DNA from: Clostridium tetanomorphum
GTDB lineage: Bacteria; Bacillota; Clostridia; Clostridiales; Clostridiaceae
Length of the DNA stretch: 64,000 bases
Assembly: GCF_017873215.1 (NCBI RefSeq)
Contig: NZ_JAGGKA010000016.1
Location: 1-64,000 of the forward strand
Direction: 5' to 3'
The notes under the pieces were generated by a model. That model did not search any database. It had not been told where the DNA came from and saw only the letters and a list, made by a program, of their open reading frames with translations. Shown here in pieces: positions 35,137-44,224 of the stretch. How positions within the stretch are numbered: position 1 is the first letter of the stretch; the number at the start of each line of letters is the position of its first letter. A program made the translations under genes and the position numbers.

Positions 35137-36418
35137 TTTTTATATCACCTCTAACTTTTATAAATTTATTTAAAGCTAATCTTTCATTTAGATGAGAAAG
35201 TTTTATCCCTTCTTCATAAGATATTTCTCTGTTTATATAGTTAACAAAAGTATTATTAATGTTATTATTTATAAAATTAGCAGCTTCTTTTGAAAATACT
35301 AAAGCTTCTAAAAGGGAGTTGCTTGCTAATCTGTTAGTTCCATGAACTCCAGTACAGCTAGTTTCACCACAGGCAAACAAATTTTTTATAGAAGTTCTTG
35401 AAAAATGATCTACTTTTATTCCTCCCATGAAATAATGCTGAACTGGAGTTACAGGTATTTTTTCTTTTGTTATATCTATATTTCTCTTTTTACATTCACT
35501 ATATATGGTTGGAAATCTTTTTATGACAAAATCTTTAGGCATATGAGTTATGTATAAATATACATAACTAGAATTTGTTTTTTTCTGTTCCTTTAATATA
35601 GCTTTCGATACTACATCCCTTGGAAGAAGTTCATTTACAAATCTTTCGCCATTAATATTTACTAATTTAGCGCCTTCGCCTCTAAGAGATTCGGAAATTA
35701 AAAATTTCTTTTTTTCTGAATTATCTTCATATAAACCTGTAGGATGAAATTGAATATAGTTTAAGTCCTTTAATTCAATATTATTTTTTAAGGCTATACC
35801 TATACCGTTACCAGTTAAAGTTCTTTGATTAGTGGAATTTTTAAATAAACCACCTATACCTCCAGTTGCTAGTATTGTATACTTGGCTTGAATATTTAAT
35901 ATATTATTCTGCTGAATTGCAATTCCACCGTAACATGTATTGTCTTCTTTTATTAAATCTACAAGACAAGTATTTTCATATATTTTTATGTTTTTTTTAT
36001 TAATAAGGTGATTTAATAAGGATTTAAAAACTCTCTTTCCAGTTTCATCAGCACAATGAACAATTCTATTTATACTGTGAGCTCCTTCTCTTGTATAATC
36101 GAGTTTACCATTTAGAGTATCAAATTCTACACCTAATCTAATAAGTTCTTTAATATTGCTTATTGATTTAGAGGCAAGAAACTCTACTGCTTTTATATTA
36201 TTTTTATTGTTACCTGCTTTTAAAGTATCTTTAATAAATAAGTTTATATCATCTTTATTTTTAGCTGTAGAGATTCCACCTTGAGCAAGATAGGAATTAC
36301 ACTCTTCTACTTTTGATTTAGTAATCATCACTATATTTAGATTTTTATTTAAATTTAAAGCACTGTATATTCCGGCGATTCCAGTACCTACTATTAAAAC
36401 ATCTGCAGTAATATTCAT
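35117..36418 (-). CDS. nadB: L-aspartate oxidase
   Basis: This flavoenzyme oxidises L-aspartate to iminoaspartate, the substrate of NadA. Under anaerobic conditions fumarate can accept the electrons. The dinucleotide motif VGTGIAGIYSALN is at the N-terminus, and SESLRGEGAKLVNINGERF near residue 240 is typical. At 433 residues it lacks much of the C-terminal helical extension of the E. coli enzyme, as seen in several clostridial forms. ATG 36418 follows GGGAGG, which also encodes the end of nadA. Confidence 0.93.
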   Translation of the reverse strand: MNITADVLIVGTGIAGIYSALNLNKNLNIVMITKSKVEECNSYLAQGGISTAKNKDDINLFIKDTLKAGNNKNNIKAVEFLASKSISNIKELIRLGVEFDTLNGKLDYTREGAHSINRIVHCADETGKRVFKSLLNHLINKKNIKIYENTCLVDLIKEDNTCYGGIAIQQNNILNIQAKYTILATGGIGGLFKNSTNQRTLTGNGIGIALKNNIELKDLNYIQFHPTGLYEDNSEKKKFLISESLRGEGAKLVNINGERFVNELLPRDVVSKAILKEQKKTNSSYVYLYITHMPKDFVIKRFPTIYSECKKRNIDITKEKIPVTPVQHYFMGGIKVDHFSRTSIKNLFACGETSCTGVHGTNRLASNSLLEALVFSKEAANFINNNINNTFVNYINREISYEEGIKLSHLNERLALNKFIKVRGDIKNELVTC

Positions 36419-36422
36419 TTTA

Positions 36423-37325
36423 TTACCTCCCAAGAATATGCATATTTTCAAGAGATTTATATGCTGATTTTCTTATATGTTCATCAATAAATACTTCATT
36501 TTTAAAGTATTTTAAACAATTATATACATCATCAAGAGATGTAAGTTTCATACTATTACATGTCATATGTAAAGAATAAAATTCCTTATGAGGATTTTCA
36601 TTTTTTAACTTATATAAAATACCATCTTCTGTTACGATAAGATATTTTTTTGAACTATCAGAAGAGGAAAATTTTATTATTTCTCCTGTACTTCCTATGA
36701 AGTCTCCTAAATCACGTACTTCCTTTGTACATTCTGGATGTACTAATACTTTAATGTCTTGTCCATATTCTTCTTTTGCTGATAGAATATCTTTTTTATT
36801 TATTTTGTTATGCACATTACAGAAACCATCCCATAATATAATTTTCTTTTCCGGTATTTGTTCTTGAATATAGCTTCCTAAATTTTTATCAGGTACGAAT
36901 ATTATTTCATTACTATCAATATTTTTAACTATATTAAGAGCACTTGAAGAAGTACAGCATACATCTGAAACTGCTTTAACTTCTGTAGATGAATTTATAT
37001 AGCAAACTACATTAGCCTTTGGAAAGTTTTTCTTTAGTTTTTTAACACGTTCTGAGTCTGCCATGAAAACCATGTTGCATAGGGAATCAGGGTTGGGAAG
37101 AAAAACTCTTTTATTTGGTGAAAGTATCTTGGCACTTTCAGCCATAAATTTAACGCCACAAAAAATAATATTTTCTTCACTGCACTTTTTACATATTTCA
37201 CTTAAAAAGTAAGAATCCCCAATATAATCTGCAATATCTTGAATATCTGGATTTTGATAATAATGGGATAGTATAAGTACATTCCTTTCTTTTTTCAGTT
37301 TTAATATATCTTCTTTTAAATTCAT
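36423..37325 (-). CDS. nadA: Quinolinate synthase
   Basis: NadA condenses iminoaspartate with dihydroxyacetone phosphate to quinolinate, using an oxygen-sensitive 4Fe-4S cluster. Three cluster cysteines can be seen in DSLCNMVFM, DVCCTSSS and HPECTKEV. The 300-residue protein opens with ILSHYYQNPDIQDIADYIGD after the start region. ATG 37325 follows AGAGGTG; a GTG at 37334 lies within that site. First gene of the operon, behind an inverted-repeat operator. Confidence 0.95.
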   Translation of the reverse strand: MNLKEDILKLKKERNVLILSHYYQNPDIQDIADYIGDSYFLSEICKKCSEENIIFCGVKFMAESAKILSPNKRVFLPNPDSLCNMVFMADSERVKKLKKNFPKANVVCYINSSTEVKAVSDVCCTSSSALNIVKNIDSNEIIFVPDKNLGSYIQEQIPEKKIILWDGFCNVHNKINKKDILSAKEEYGQDIKVLVHPECTKEVRDLGDFIGSTGEIIKFSSSDSSKKYLIVTEDGILYKLKNENPHKEFYSLHMTCNSMKLTSLDDVYNCLKYFKNEVFIDEHIRKSAYKSLENMHILGR

Positions 37326-37351
37326 AAAGAACACCTCTTTAAATTAAAGTA

Positions 37352-37385
37352 TACAGGTATATATTCATATGTATATACACCTGTA
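37352..37385 (-). promoter_or_regulatory. Putative NiaR-type operator of nadABC
   Basis: TACAGGT (37352-37358) and ACCTGTA (37379-37385) are perfect reverse complements 20 bases apart, with further partial pairing inside. It lies 27 bases before the nadA start. NAD genes in Firmicutes are controlled by the niacin-responsive repressor NiaR; assignment to it is inferred from position. Confidence 0.45.
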
Positions 37386-37430
37386 CGAATAATATATCAC
37401 TACTCTTTATTTTTATCAATAAATTTATTA

Positions 37431-37464
37431 AAAAAAGGATTACCGTAAATGTTAGGTAATCCTT
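37431..37464 (-). terminator. Terminator of proBA
   Basis: GGATTACC (37437-37444) pairs with GGTAATCC (37455-37462). On the - strand a run of six T follows the stem. Confidence 0.75.
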
Positions 37465-37495
37465 CTATACTTTGTGATTTATTTGTTAGGTAAGT

Positions 37496-38785
37496 TTATT
37501 TTCTAATCTGTCCATTTCCATAAACAATATATTTAGTTGTAGTAAGTTGTTCAAGTCCCATAGGACCTCTCGCATGAAGTTTTTGAGTACTTATGCCTAT
37601 TTCTGCACCAAAACCATATTCAAAGCCATCAGTAAATCTGGTTGAAGCATTCACATATACTGCAGCTGCATCTACTTCATTTAAAAATCTTTGAGAATTA
37701 GAATAGTTTTCTGTAATTATAGCTTCAGAGTGTTTTGTGCTGTGTTTGTATATATGGTCTAGTGCTTCATCTATAGAAGATACAACCTTAACTGCTAATA
37801 TTAAATCTAAATATTCAGTATCCCAATCTTCTTCTACTGCATCAACTATTTTGTTTAAAATATTTTTATCATCTATTTTTTGTTCAAGTATGCTTTTAGA
37901 TTTATTACAAACTCTTAATTCAACTCCCAAATCTGTTAAGGATTTTGCTACCATAGGGAGAAAGTCATTTGCTATATTTTCATGTATAAGTAAAGATTCA
38001 GTAGCATTGCATACAGCAGGTCTTTGTACTTTACCATTTATTACAATAGATTCACCCACAGTTAGGTCAGCGCTTTCATCAATAAAAATATGACAGTTTC
38101 CCACACCAGTTTCTATTACAGGTACTGTAGCATTTTTTACTACGGTTTGAATAAGTCCTTTTCCACCTCTAGGAATTAATACATCTATATATTCATTTAA
38201 TTTTAGCATTATATTTACAGCTTCTCTGTCAGTAGTTTCAATAAGTTGAATTGCTCCTTCAGGAAGATTACATTGTTTGCAGGCATTACTTAATATATCA
38301 GCTATAACTTTATTAGTGTTTATAGCTTCAGAACCACCTCTAAGAAGCACTGCATTACCAGATTTTAAGCAAAGTGCTGCAGCATCAACAGTAACATTAG
38401 GTCTTGCTTCATAAATTATACCTATAACTCCTAAAGGTACTCTTTTTTCACCTATGGTTATACCATTTGGCCTTTTTCGCATTTTTACAATTTCTCCAAT
38501 AGGATCTGGTAATTCAGCTACCTGTTTTAAGCCTTCACTCATATCTAAAATTCTTTTTTCATTTATTAGAAGTCTATCTAGCATTGCTTTACTTAGGCCT
38601 TTTTCTTCACCATGTTTTATATCTATAGAATTAGCTTTTATTATAGATTCTATATTATCTTCTAAAGATTTTGCCATAGTTAGTAAAACTTTATTTTTAC
38701 AGTTAGTATCGAGAGTAGACAACACTCTTGCGGCATTTTTAGCTCTCTGTCCTTTTTTTATTAAATATTCTTCTAAATTATCCAT
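37496..38785 (-). CDS. proA: Gamma-glutamyl phosphate reductase
   Basis: ProA reduces glutamyl 5-phosphate to glutamate semialdehyde with NADPH, the second step of proline synthesis. The 429-residue protein has the aldehyde dehydrogenase fold. The catalytic Cys lies in RPAVCNATESLLIHE near residue 263, and VPLGVIGIIYEARPNVTVD is near 117. The C-terminal GFGAEIGISTQKLHARGPMG is family-typical. It follows proB by 18 bases on the same strand and ends at a hairpin terminator. Confidence 0.96.
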   Translation of the reverse strand: MDNLEEYLIKKGQRAKNAARVLSTLDTNCKNKVLLTMAKSLEDNIESIIKANSIDIKHGEEKGLSKAMLDRLLINEKRILDMSEGLKQVAELPDPIGEIVKMRKRPNGITIGEKRVPLGVIGIIYEARPNVTVDAAALCLKSGNAVLLRGGSEAINTNKVIADILSNACKQCNLPEGAIQLIETTDREAVNIMLKLNEYIDVLIPRGGKGLIQTVVKNATVPVIETGVGNCHIFIDESADLTVGESIVINGKVQRPAVCNATESLLIHENIANDFLPMVAKSLTDLGVELRVCNKSKSILEQKIDDKNILNKIVDAVEEDWDTEYLDLILAVKVVSSIDEALDHIYKHSTKHSEAIITENYSNSQRFLNEVDAAAVYVNASTRFTDGFEYGFGAEIGISTQKLHARGPMGLEQLTTTKYIVYGNGQIRK

Positions 38786-38803
38786 AAGTATGTCCTCCTA
38801 TAA

Positions 38804-39619
38804 TTATTTATTTGAATTAAACCATGTACCTACTTCTTTTCCCTCTAGTATATCTCTTAAAACTTCTGCATTATCTCCATTTACAATTACCATTGAAATT
38901 TTAGATGAGGTAGCAATTTTGGCAGCATTTATCTTTGTAGCCATACCTCCTGTGCCAAGATTGGAGCCAACACCACCGGCACAAGCTTCTATTTTTTCAG
39001 TAATTTCATCTACAAAACTAATAAGTTTTGCATTTTGATTTTTTCTTGGATCTGAGTCATATAAACCATCTATATCGGACATAAGTATCAATAAATCAGC
39101 TTTTACTAATTTAGCTACCAAAGCAGATAATGTATCGTTATCGCCTACTTTTATTTCATCCACTACCACAGCATCGTTCTCATTTATTATTGGAATAACC
39201 CTTTTATCTAAAAGAGAAGTGAAGGTATTATAGGCGTTATCACGTCTAGTTTCATCTGTCATATCTTCTTTTGTAAGCAGTATTTGACCTACAGTCTTGC
39301 CATACTCAGAAAATATTTTTTCATACATATGTAGTAAAATACCTTGCCCTACAGCAGCAGCAGCTTGCTTTTCAGGAATACTTTGAGGCTTTTCTTTAAG
39401 ACCAAGTTTTCCCATGCCAGCTCCTATAGCACCAGAACTTACTAAAATAATTCCATAACCTTTATTGTGTAGATCTGATAATTGACGAACCAAATGTTCA
39501 ATATGGGAAAGATTTAATAAACCATTATTATAAGTAAGAGTAGAGGAGCCTACTTTTACAACTATATTTTTTACTTTTTCTAACTGATGAATTCTTTCCT
39601 TTGCTAAAGAACTATTCAT
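38804..39619 (-). CDS. proB: Glutamate 5-kinase without PUA domain
   Basis: ProB phosphorylates glutamate at the gamma carboxyl, the feedback-controlled first step of proline synthesis. The 271-residue protein holds only the amino-acid kinase domain; the C-terminal PUA domain of the E. coli enzyme is absent, as in many Firmicutes. Motifs are [16 protein letters not shown] near residue 19, [15 protein letters not shown] near 60 and [15 protein letters not shown] near 222. AAAGGGGCGG lies before ATG 39619. A promoter with TTGAAA and GATAAT is upstream. Confidence 0.95.
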   Translation of the reverse strand: MNSSLAKERIHQLEKVKNIVVKVGSSTLTYNNGLLNLSHIEHLVRQLSDLHNKGYGIILVSSGAIGAGMGKLGLKEKPQSIPEKQAAAAVGQGILLHMYEKIFSEYGKTVGQILLTKEDMTDETRRDNAYNTFTSLLDKRVIPIINENDAVVVDEIKVGDNDTLSALVAKLVKADLLILMSDIDGLYDSDPRKNQNAKLISFVDEITEKIEACAGGVGSNLGTGGMATKINAAKIATSSKISMVIVNGDNAEVLRDILEGKEVGTWFNSNK

Positions 39620-39650
39620 AATTACCGCCCCTTTAAATTTTTTTAATATA

Positions 39651-39678
39651 ATTATCTCATAAATCAGTGAAATTTCAA
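39651..39678 (-). promoter_or_regulatory. Candidate promoter of proBA
   Basis: On the - strand TTGAAA (39678-39673), a 16-base spacer and GATAAT (39656-39651), about 32 bases before the proB start. Confidence 0.45.
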
Positions 39679-39790
39679 ATTTAATATAAATAATATAATT
39701 TGTAATTAACTCAGATTTATTTTATTATAACCTATTTTTATTATATATAAATACGTTAAGAGTTTTTTATTAATATATATTAGAATAATA

Positions 39791-39799
39791 TGTTATAAT
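39791..39799 (+). promoter_or_regulatory. Extended -10 promoter of the C45 gene
   Basis: TGTTATAAT, a full TGNTATAAT element, 53 bases before the start codon. Confidence 0.5.
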
Positions 39800-39851
39800 T
39801 TAAAAAGTAAGTTAAAGTACAACTATTTATATGGAGGAAACAAGGACTAAC

Positions 39852-40892
39852 ATGAGTTATAAAATAAAATTTATAGAAGCAAAAGGCACACCTTATGAAA
39901 GAGGAAAAATTACAGGAATAGAAATGAAAAAAGCTATTAGAGATTATACAGTAAAGTATGAGAAATTTTTAAAAGACAAAGATTTTATGAAAAAGATAAA
40001 TAAAGTAAAGGGAATTGTTGAAGAAATTTTTCCAGAATATCTACAAGAAGTTTATGGAAGAGCAGAAGGTGCTTTGGTTAATAAGGATTTATATTTTTTA
40101 ACTTTATGTGCTGAGATATTGGATGAAGGAGTAGGATGTACTTCTTTAGTTTATAAAAGAGAAGATGGTACCTTTATTTTAGCTCATAACGAAGACGACT
40201 GTTATAAGCCAGGAAATGCAGCTATAACAAAATGTACTAGTGGAAATCAATGGTTTGTAACTTATGATTATTCCAATATGCCTTTTGGAAATGCCTTTAG
40301 TTATAATAGTCATGGAATAGTTAAAACCATAAATTATTGTTATAGTAAAGATGTTAATATAGAAGGAATACCTAGATACTTTATTCAAAGATATATTAGT
40401 GAAGCAACATCTTTAGACGATTTTATAAGAAGATGTAGTATAGAAAATAGGGGGTCGGGTTTTCATGCCACAGCTATAGATATAAATAATAACCTATGTA
40501 TATCTATAGAAGTAACTTCAAAACACATTAGTGTAAAGGAGATAAATAGTTTATATATACATACAAATCATTATATTCATAATGATATAAATAATGGAAA
40601 AGTAAATACTCAAGAGGGAAGTACTTCAATTTTTAGATTAGAAACAGGAAAAAAATTGTTAGAAGAAATTATTAAAATAAAAGAAGATAAAGTAGGTATA
40701 TCTGATTTTTTAGAAATTCTAAATTATAGAGGAGAGAATTATTTTAATTCAATTTTGGGTTTAAAAGGAGATCCTAATTTTACATGTTCTAGATTTGCTA
40801 TAGATACAAAAAATAAGGACAAGGTATGGTTAGAGTTTTTTTATGATCATGAAGGGTTTTACAAAGATTACAATATATTTAGAAGTTGTTAA
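39852..40892 (+). CDS. C45-family acyltransferase/peptidase-like Ntn hydrolase
   Basis: This resembles the acyl-CoA:6-aminopenicillanate acyltransferase family (C45). These are N-terminal nucleophile hydrolases that self-cleave to expose a Cys. The expected cleavage site is EGVGCTSLVYK near residue 94, and AHNEDD near 110 is also conserved. The true substrate is unknown; many clostridial members probably act on amides or peptides. ATG 39852 follows AAGGA by five bases. An ATG at 39831 overlaps GGAGGA and would add seven residues. An AEC transporter gene follows. Confidence 0.8.
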   Translation: MSYKIKFIEAKGTPYERGKITGIEMKKAIRDYTVKYEKFLKDKDFMKKINKVKGIVEEIFPEYLQEVYGRAEGALVNKDLYFLTLCAEILDEGVGCTSLVYKREDGTFILAHNEDDCYKPGNAAITKCTSGNQWFVTYDYSNMPFGNAFSYNSHGIVKTINYCYSKDVNIEGIPRYFIQRYISEATSLDDFIRRCSIENRGSGFHATAIDINNNLCISIEVTSKHISVKEINSLYIHTNHYIHNDINNGKVNTQEGSTSIFRLETGKKLLEEIIKIKEDKVGISDFLEILNYRGENYFNSILGLKGDPNFTCSRFAIDTKNKDKVWLEFFYDHEGFYKDYNIFRSC

Positions 40893-40923
40893 ATTTGGTA
40901 AAATTATTTCGATTTAAAGTATA

Positions 40924-40932
40924 TGATATAAT
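40924..40932 (+). promoter_or_regulatory. Extended -10 promoter of the AEC transporter gene
   Basis: TGATATAAT, a full TGNTATAAT element 31 bases before the start codon. Confidence 0.5.
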
Positions 40933-40962
40933 TATGAATGAGAGTAAGTGGGAGAGAAAGTA

Positions 40963-41871
40963 ATGAAAAATGATATTATAAATCAAGTAATTGTATTGTG
41001 TTTAATTATGCTCGTAGGACTTTATGGAAGAAAAAAAGAATTTATAAAAGAAGATACTATAAAAAGTCTTACAGATATTTTAATGAATATAACACTCCCT
41101 TGTCTCATACTATCATCCTTTAATATGGATTTTTCAAAGGAATTATTTTATAAAGTAAAATTAGTTATTATATATTCTTTGCTTATACATATAGTTCTAG
41201 CTTTTTTAAGTAAAATATTTTTTATAAAATTCAAAGGAGATAAGGGAATAATACTAAGATTTGTAGCTATTTTTTCAAATTTTGGATTTATGGGTTATCC
41301 TATAGTAGAAGGTATATATGGTAAAATAGGAGTGTTTTATGCAGCCATATTTGGAATACCTTTTAATATAATACTTCTAACTTATGGAGTAATTATGTTT
41401 AATAAAGAAGAAAAAAATAATTTGAAAATAGCAGATATAGTTATGCAACCGGGGATATTGTTTGTAGTAATAGGATTATTAATTTTTATGTTTAATATTA
41501 AGCTACCTATATATATCAATAATACTTTAAATATTATAGGAGCTATGACTACACCATTATCCATGATGATTGTAGGAGCAAGTTTTTTAGGAGCATCTAT
41601 TTACACTATAATAAAGGATATAAATCTTTATTACATATCCATAATAAGATTAATGGTTATACCATTTTTAATATATTTTTTGTTAACAGCTATAAATGCA
41701 GATACATATTTATTAAAGTTATGTGTTATTTTAGAAGCCATGCCTGCTGCAGCTATGACTACAGTATTTGCAGAAAAGTATAATAGTGATACAATATTTT
41801 CAGCTAAATGTATTTTTGTGACTACAGTATTATCTATTTTTACTATACCTGTAGTAATAACATTATTATAA
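40963..41871 (+). CDS. AEC-family (auxin efflux carrier-like) transporter
   Basis: This is an integral membrane transporter of 302 residues with about ten helices in two repeats. Typical family parts are MNITLPCLILSSFNMDFS near residue 42, FSNFGFMGYPIVEGIYGK near 105 and EAMPAAAMTTVFAEKYN near 262. Bacterial members export organic acids such as malate, or unknown small molecules. ATG 40963 follows GGGAGAG. It has its own -10 box but follows the C45 gene closely, and the PHP gene follows by 21 bases. Confidence 0.85.
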   Translation: MKNDIINQVIVLCLIMLVGLYGRKKEFIKEDTIKSLTDILMNITLPCLILSSFNMDFSKELFYKVKLVIIYSLLIHIVLAFLSKIFFIKFKGDKGIILRFVAIFSNFGFMGYPIVEGIYGKIGVFYAAIFGIPFNIILLTYGVIMFNKEEKNNLKIADIVMQPGILFVVIGLLIFMFNIKLPIYINNTLNIIGAMTTPLSMMIVGASFLGASIYTIIKDINLYYISIIRLMVIPFLIYFLLTAINADTYLLKLCVILEAMPAAAMTTVFAEKYNSDTIFSAKCIFVTTVLSIFTIPVVITLL

Positions 41872-41892
41872 TTAATATTAAGGAGGGTATTG

Positions 41893-42678
41893 ATGTTCGA
41901 TTGTCATATACATGCAGATTTTTCAACAGATTGTCCTATGACTCTAAAGGAAGCTATTAAAGCTTCTGAACAAAATAATATAGGTATTATAATAACAGAG
42001 CATTTAGATTTAAATTTTATGATACCAGGTGAGTTTATATTTGATATAGAAGAATATTTTAAAGAATATAAAAAGTATAGAAGTGATAAGCTGCTTTTAG
42101 GGATAGAAATGGGAATGAGACCTGACTGTGTAGAAGAAAACATAAAAATATGTGAAGATTATCCTTTTGATTTTGTTTTAGGCTCTATTCATGTGGTGAA
42201 AAATGAAGATGAATACTATGATATATATGGAGAAAGCTTTTATGAAGAAAGAACTAAAGAAGAAGTATATAAAAATTATCTTAAGTATATGCTTAATTGT
42301 GTAAAAGAACATTATTATATAGATTCACTATCACATATAGATTATATATGTAGATATGCTCCATATAATGATAGTCATATCTATTATGAACAGTATAATG
42401 AAATATTAGATGAAATATTTAAAATACTAATTTCTAGGGATAAAGCTATTGAGATAAACACAAGAAGGTTTAAAGATGGAGAAGCAATAAAAAATCTTAT
42501 ACCTATATACAAAAGGTTTAATGAATTGGGTGGAAAAATAGTTACTTTAGGATCAGATGCTCATAGACCTGAAAATATAGGAAGCGATTTTAACTTAGGG
42601 AAACAGTTTGCCGAAGAATGTGGTCTGAAGCTTGTTTATTTTAAAGAAAGAAAACCGGTTATTGTAGATAATAAATAG
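41893..42678 (+). CDS. PHP-domain phosphatase (histidinol-phosphatase type)
   Basis: This 261-residue metal-dependent phosphoesterase has the PHP fold. The motif FDCHIHADFSTDC at the N-terminus gives the HxH metal ligands, ITEHLDL near residue 36 a further His, GSIHVV near 98, and TLGSDAHRPEN near 219 the last. HisK/HisJ-type histidinol-phosphatases have this arrangement, but there is no his operon here, so another phosphate ester is possible. AGGAGGG precedes ATG 41893. Confidence 0.82.
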   Translation: MFDCHIHADFSTDCPMTLKEAIKASEQNNIGIIITEHLDLNFMIPGEFIFDIEEYFKEYKKYRSDKLLLGIEMGMRPDCVEENIKICEDYPFDFVLGSIHVVKNEDEYYDIYGESFYEERTKEEVYKNYLKYMLNCVKEHYYIDSLSHIDYICRYAPYNDSHIYYEQYNEILDEIFKILISRDKAIEINTRRFKDGEAIKNLIPIYKRFNELGGKIVTLGSDAHRPENIGSDFNLGKQFAEECGLKLVYFKERKPVIVDNK

Positions 42679-42714
42679 TAAAGAATAAATTATATATATT
42701 TGGAGGGATTAATT

Positions 42715-43210
42715 ATGAATTTTTTTTGATAACATGGAAAATGCCATGGAAATAATAAAAAGTAAGGGAGCATTTTTAACTGTAAAAAATGAAAACAAAA
42801 TAAATACAATGACTATAGGTTGGGCAAATATAGGATATCAGTGGAAAAAACCAATTTTAGCTGTAATGGTTAGAAAGTCTAGATATACCTTTGAAATGAT
42901 AGAAAGATCTTCAACTTTCACTGTAAGTATACCTGTAAATAAAGATATGAAAAAGGAAGTAGCTATTTGTGGCTCAAAATCAGGAAGAGACATAGACAAA
43001 TTTAAGGAATGTAATCTAAAAGTAGCAAGTGGAAGAAAAGTTGAAACACCTATTATAGAAAATTGTGATTTACACTATGAGTGTAAAATAGTATATAAAG
43101 AAGCTATGAATCCAGAATTTTTAAGTGAGGAGATAAAAGAAAATTGCTATAAGAATGGAGATTATCACACTATTTATTATGGAGAAATAGTGGATTGCTA
43201 TTTAAAATAA
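42715..43210 (+). pseudogene. Flavin reductase-like FMN-binding protein, frameshifted at a T8 run after the start
   Basis: This is a flavin reductase-like protein that binds FMN. GGAGGG (42702-42707) is ideally placed for ATG 42715, but that frame reads M-N-F-F-stop. One T fewer in the T8 run (42720-42727) gives MNFFDNMENAMEIIKSKGAF, which joins the long frame. Without the shift, translation could only begin at ATG 42734 (158 residues), which has no ribosome site of its own. The body is intact, with TMTIGWANIGYQWKKP near residue 28. Phase variation, decay or sequencing error are all possible. Confidence 0.8.
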
Positions 43211-43231
43211 TTATGAAAGAAAGGTTTTCTT

Positions 43232-44206
43232 ATGGGTTTTTTTAGAAAGGTAAATAGTTTAAATAGCATTGTTTTTAGTAAAATAAAAGAAAATGTGCAA
43301 CGAGGCTATTTAAATAGTAAGGCAAAAAGGATTGAGAAAGAAATAATTAGTCTAGAAAAAAAAGAAGTCTTACAATTAAAGAATAAAAAAGAAAATATTC
43401 AATTAAAGATTGAAGAAGTAAAAAATAAGGAAAAAATAAAAAGGAAAACTTCTATAGAGAAATTAAAGAAAGAGCTAGAATATTCTAATAAAAAAAGAAA
43501 AGAAGAAAATAAAGATTTAAATTTTGTAGGTAGATTAAGAAAAGAATTTAAAGGTATTCCTATAGTGACTCTAGTAGACGATATAGCAGAAGGGGCAGCA
43601 GGAATAGAAAAGGTTCAAACCATGGTTCAAAATAATCTAAAAGATCCATATGGATTTTTGATATTGGCTCAGAGTATCAACTATTATAAAAAAGCATTTT
43701 TAATTATGAATTTAGCTAAATCTCCTATAGATCCTATAGGAACTGCTATGGATATAAGTAGCGAATTTGGTGGAGAGTATATTGAAGAATCTTTTGACAA
43801 AGATAAATGGACATACAAAAGGGCTTTGTTAAAGAGCATTAATTTAGGCTTAAAGAGTGGAGTAAAAGATGAAAAAAATTTGGTTTGCATTGGGAGAAGC
43901 GCACAGCTTTTAAGTATGTATGCTAAAGATCCTTTGGAAAAGGAAAATTTTGGAATGATGGGTAAAAAGTATTTGGAGGAAGCATTAAAGGTAACTTCGC
44001 CTGAATGTAAAGATGAAATCTTATTTTATTTAGGACGAATAGAAAGAAAAAAGGTAAGGGCATTTAAATATTCTCTAAATAATAATATTTCTAAAGCAGT
44101 TTTTAAAGGAACTATAAATGCTTTAAAGAATCAAAGTAAAAAGGTCTTAGATACAAGTGAGAGAATCATGGATAAAACATTAGAAAACCTTTTGAAGAAT
44201 AGTTAG
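43232..44206 (+). CDS. Coiled-coil protein of unknown function
   Basis: I do not recognise this 324-residue family. Residues about 25-95 are a long Lys/Glu-rich helix, probably coiled coil. A more globular helical region follows, with DDIAEGAAGIEKVQTMVQNN near residue 115 and a repeated helical part near 190-270 that resembles TPR-like bundles. No signal peptide or membrane segment is seen. AGAAAGG precedes ATG 43232. It lies between the flavin reductase gene and rarA with short gaps, so co-transcription is likely. Confidence 0.6.
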   Translation: MGFFRKVNSLNSIVFSKIKENVQRGYLNSKAKRIEKEIISLEKKEVLQLKNKKENIQLKIEEVKNKEKIKRKTSIEKLKKELEYSNKKRKEENKDLNFVGRLRKEFKGIPIVTLVDDIAEGAAGIEKVQTMVQNNLKDPYGFLILAQSINYYKKAFLIMNLAKSPIDPIGTAMDISSEFGGEYIEESFDKDKWTYKRALLKSINLGLKSGVKDEKNLVCIGRSAQLLSMYAKDPLEKENFGMMGKKYLEEALKVTSPECKDEILFYLGRIERKKVRAFKYSLNNNISKAVFKGTINALKNQSKKVLDTSERIMDKTLENLLKNS

Positions 44207-44224
44207 AAAGGACTTTAAAGGGCA

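Noticed and set aside
35117-36418. nadB as a truncated pseudogene
   Set aside because: It is shorter than the E. coli enzyme, but its ends overlap its neighbours in an intact operon and short NadB forms are found in clostridia.
38454-39038. Open frame of 194 codons on the + strand antisense to proA and proB
   Set aside because: It has no ribosome site or conserved motif and mirrors codon use of the well-supported proA and proB genes.
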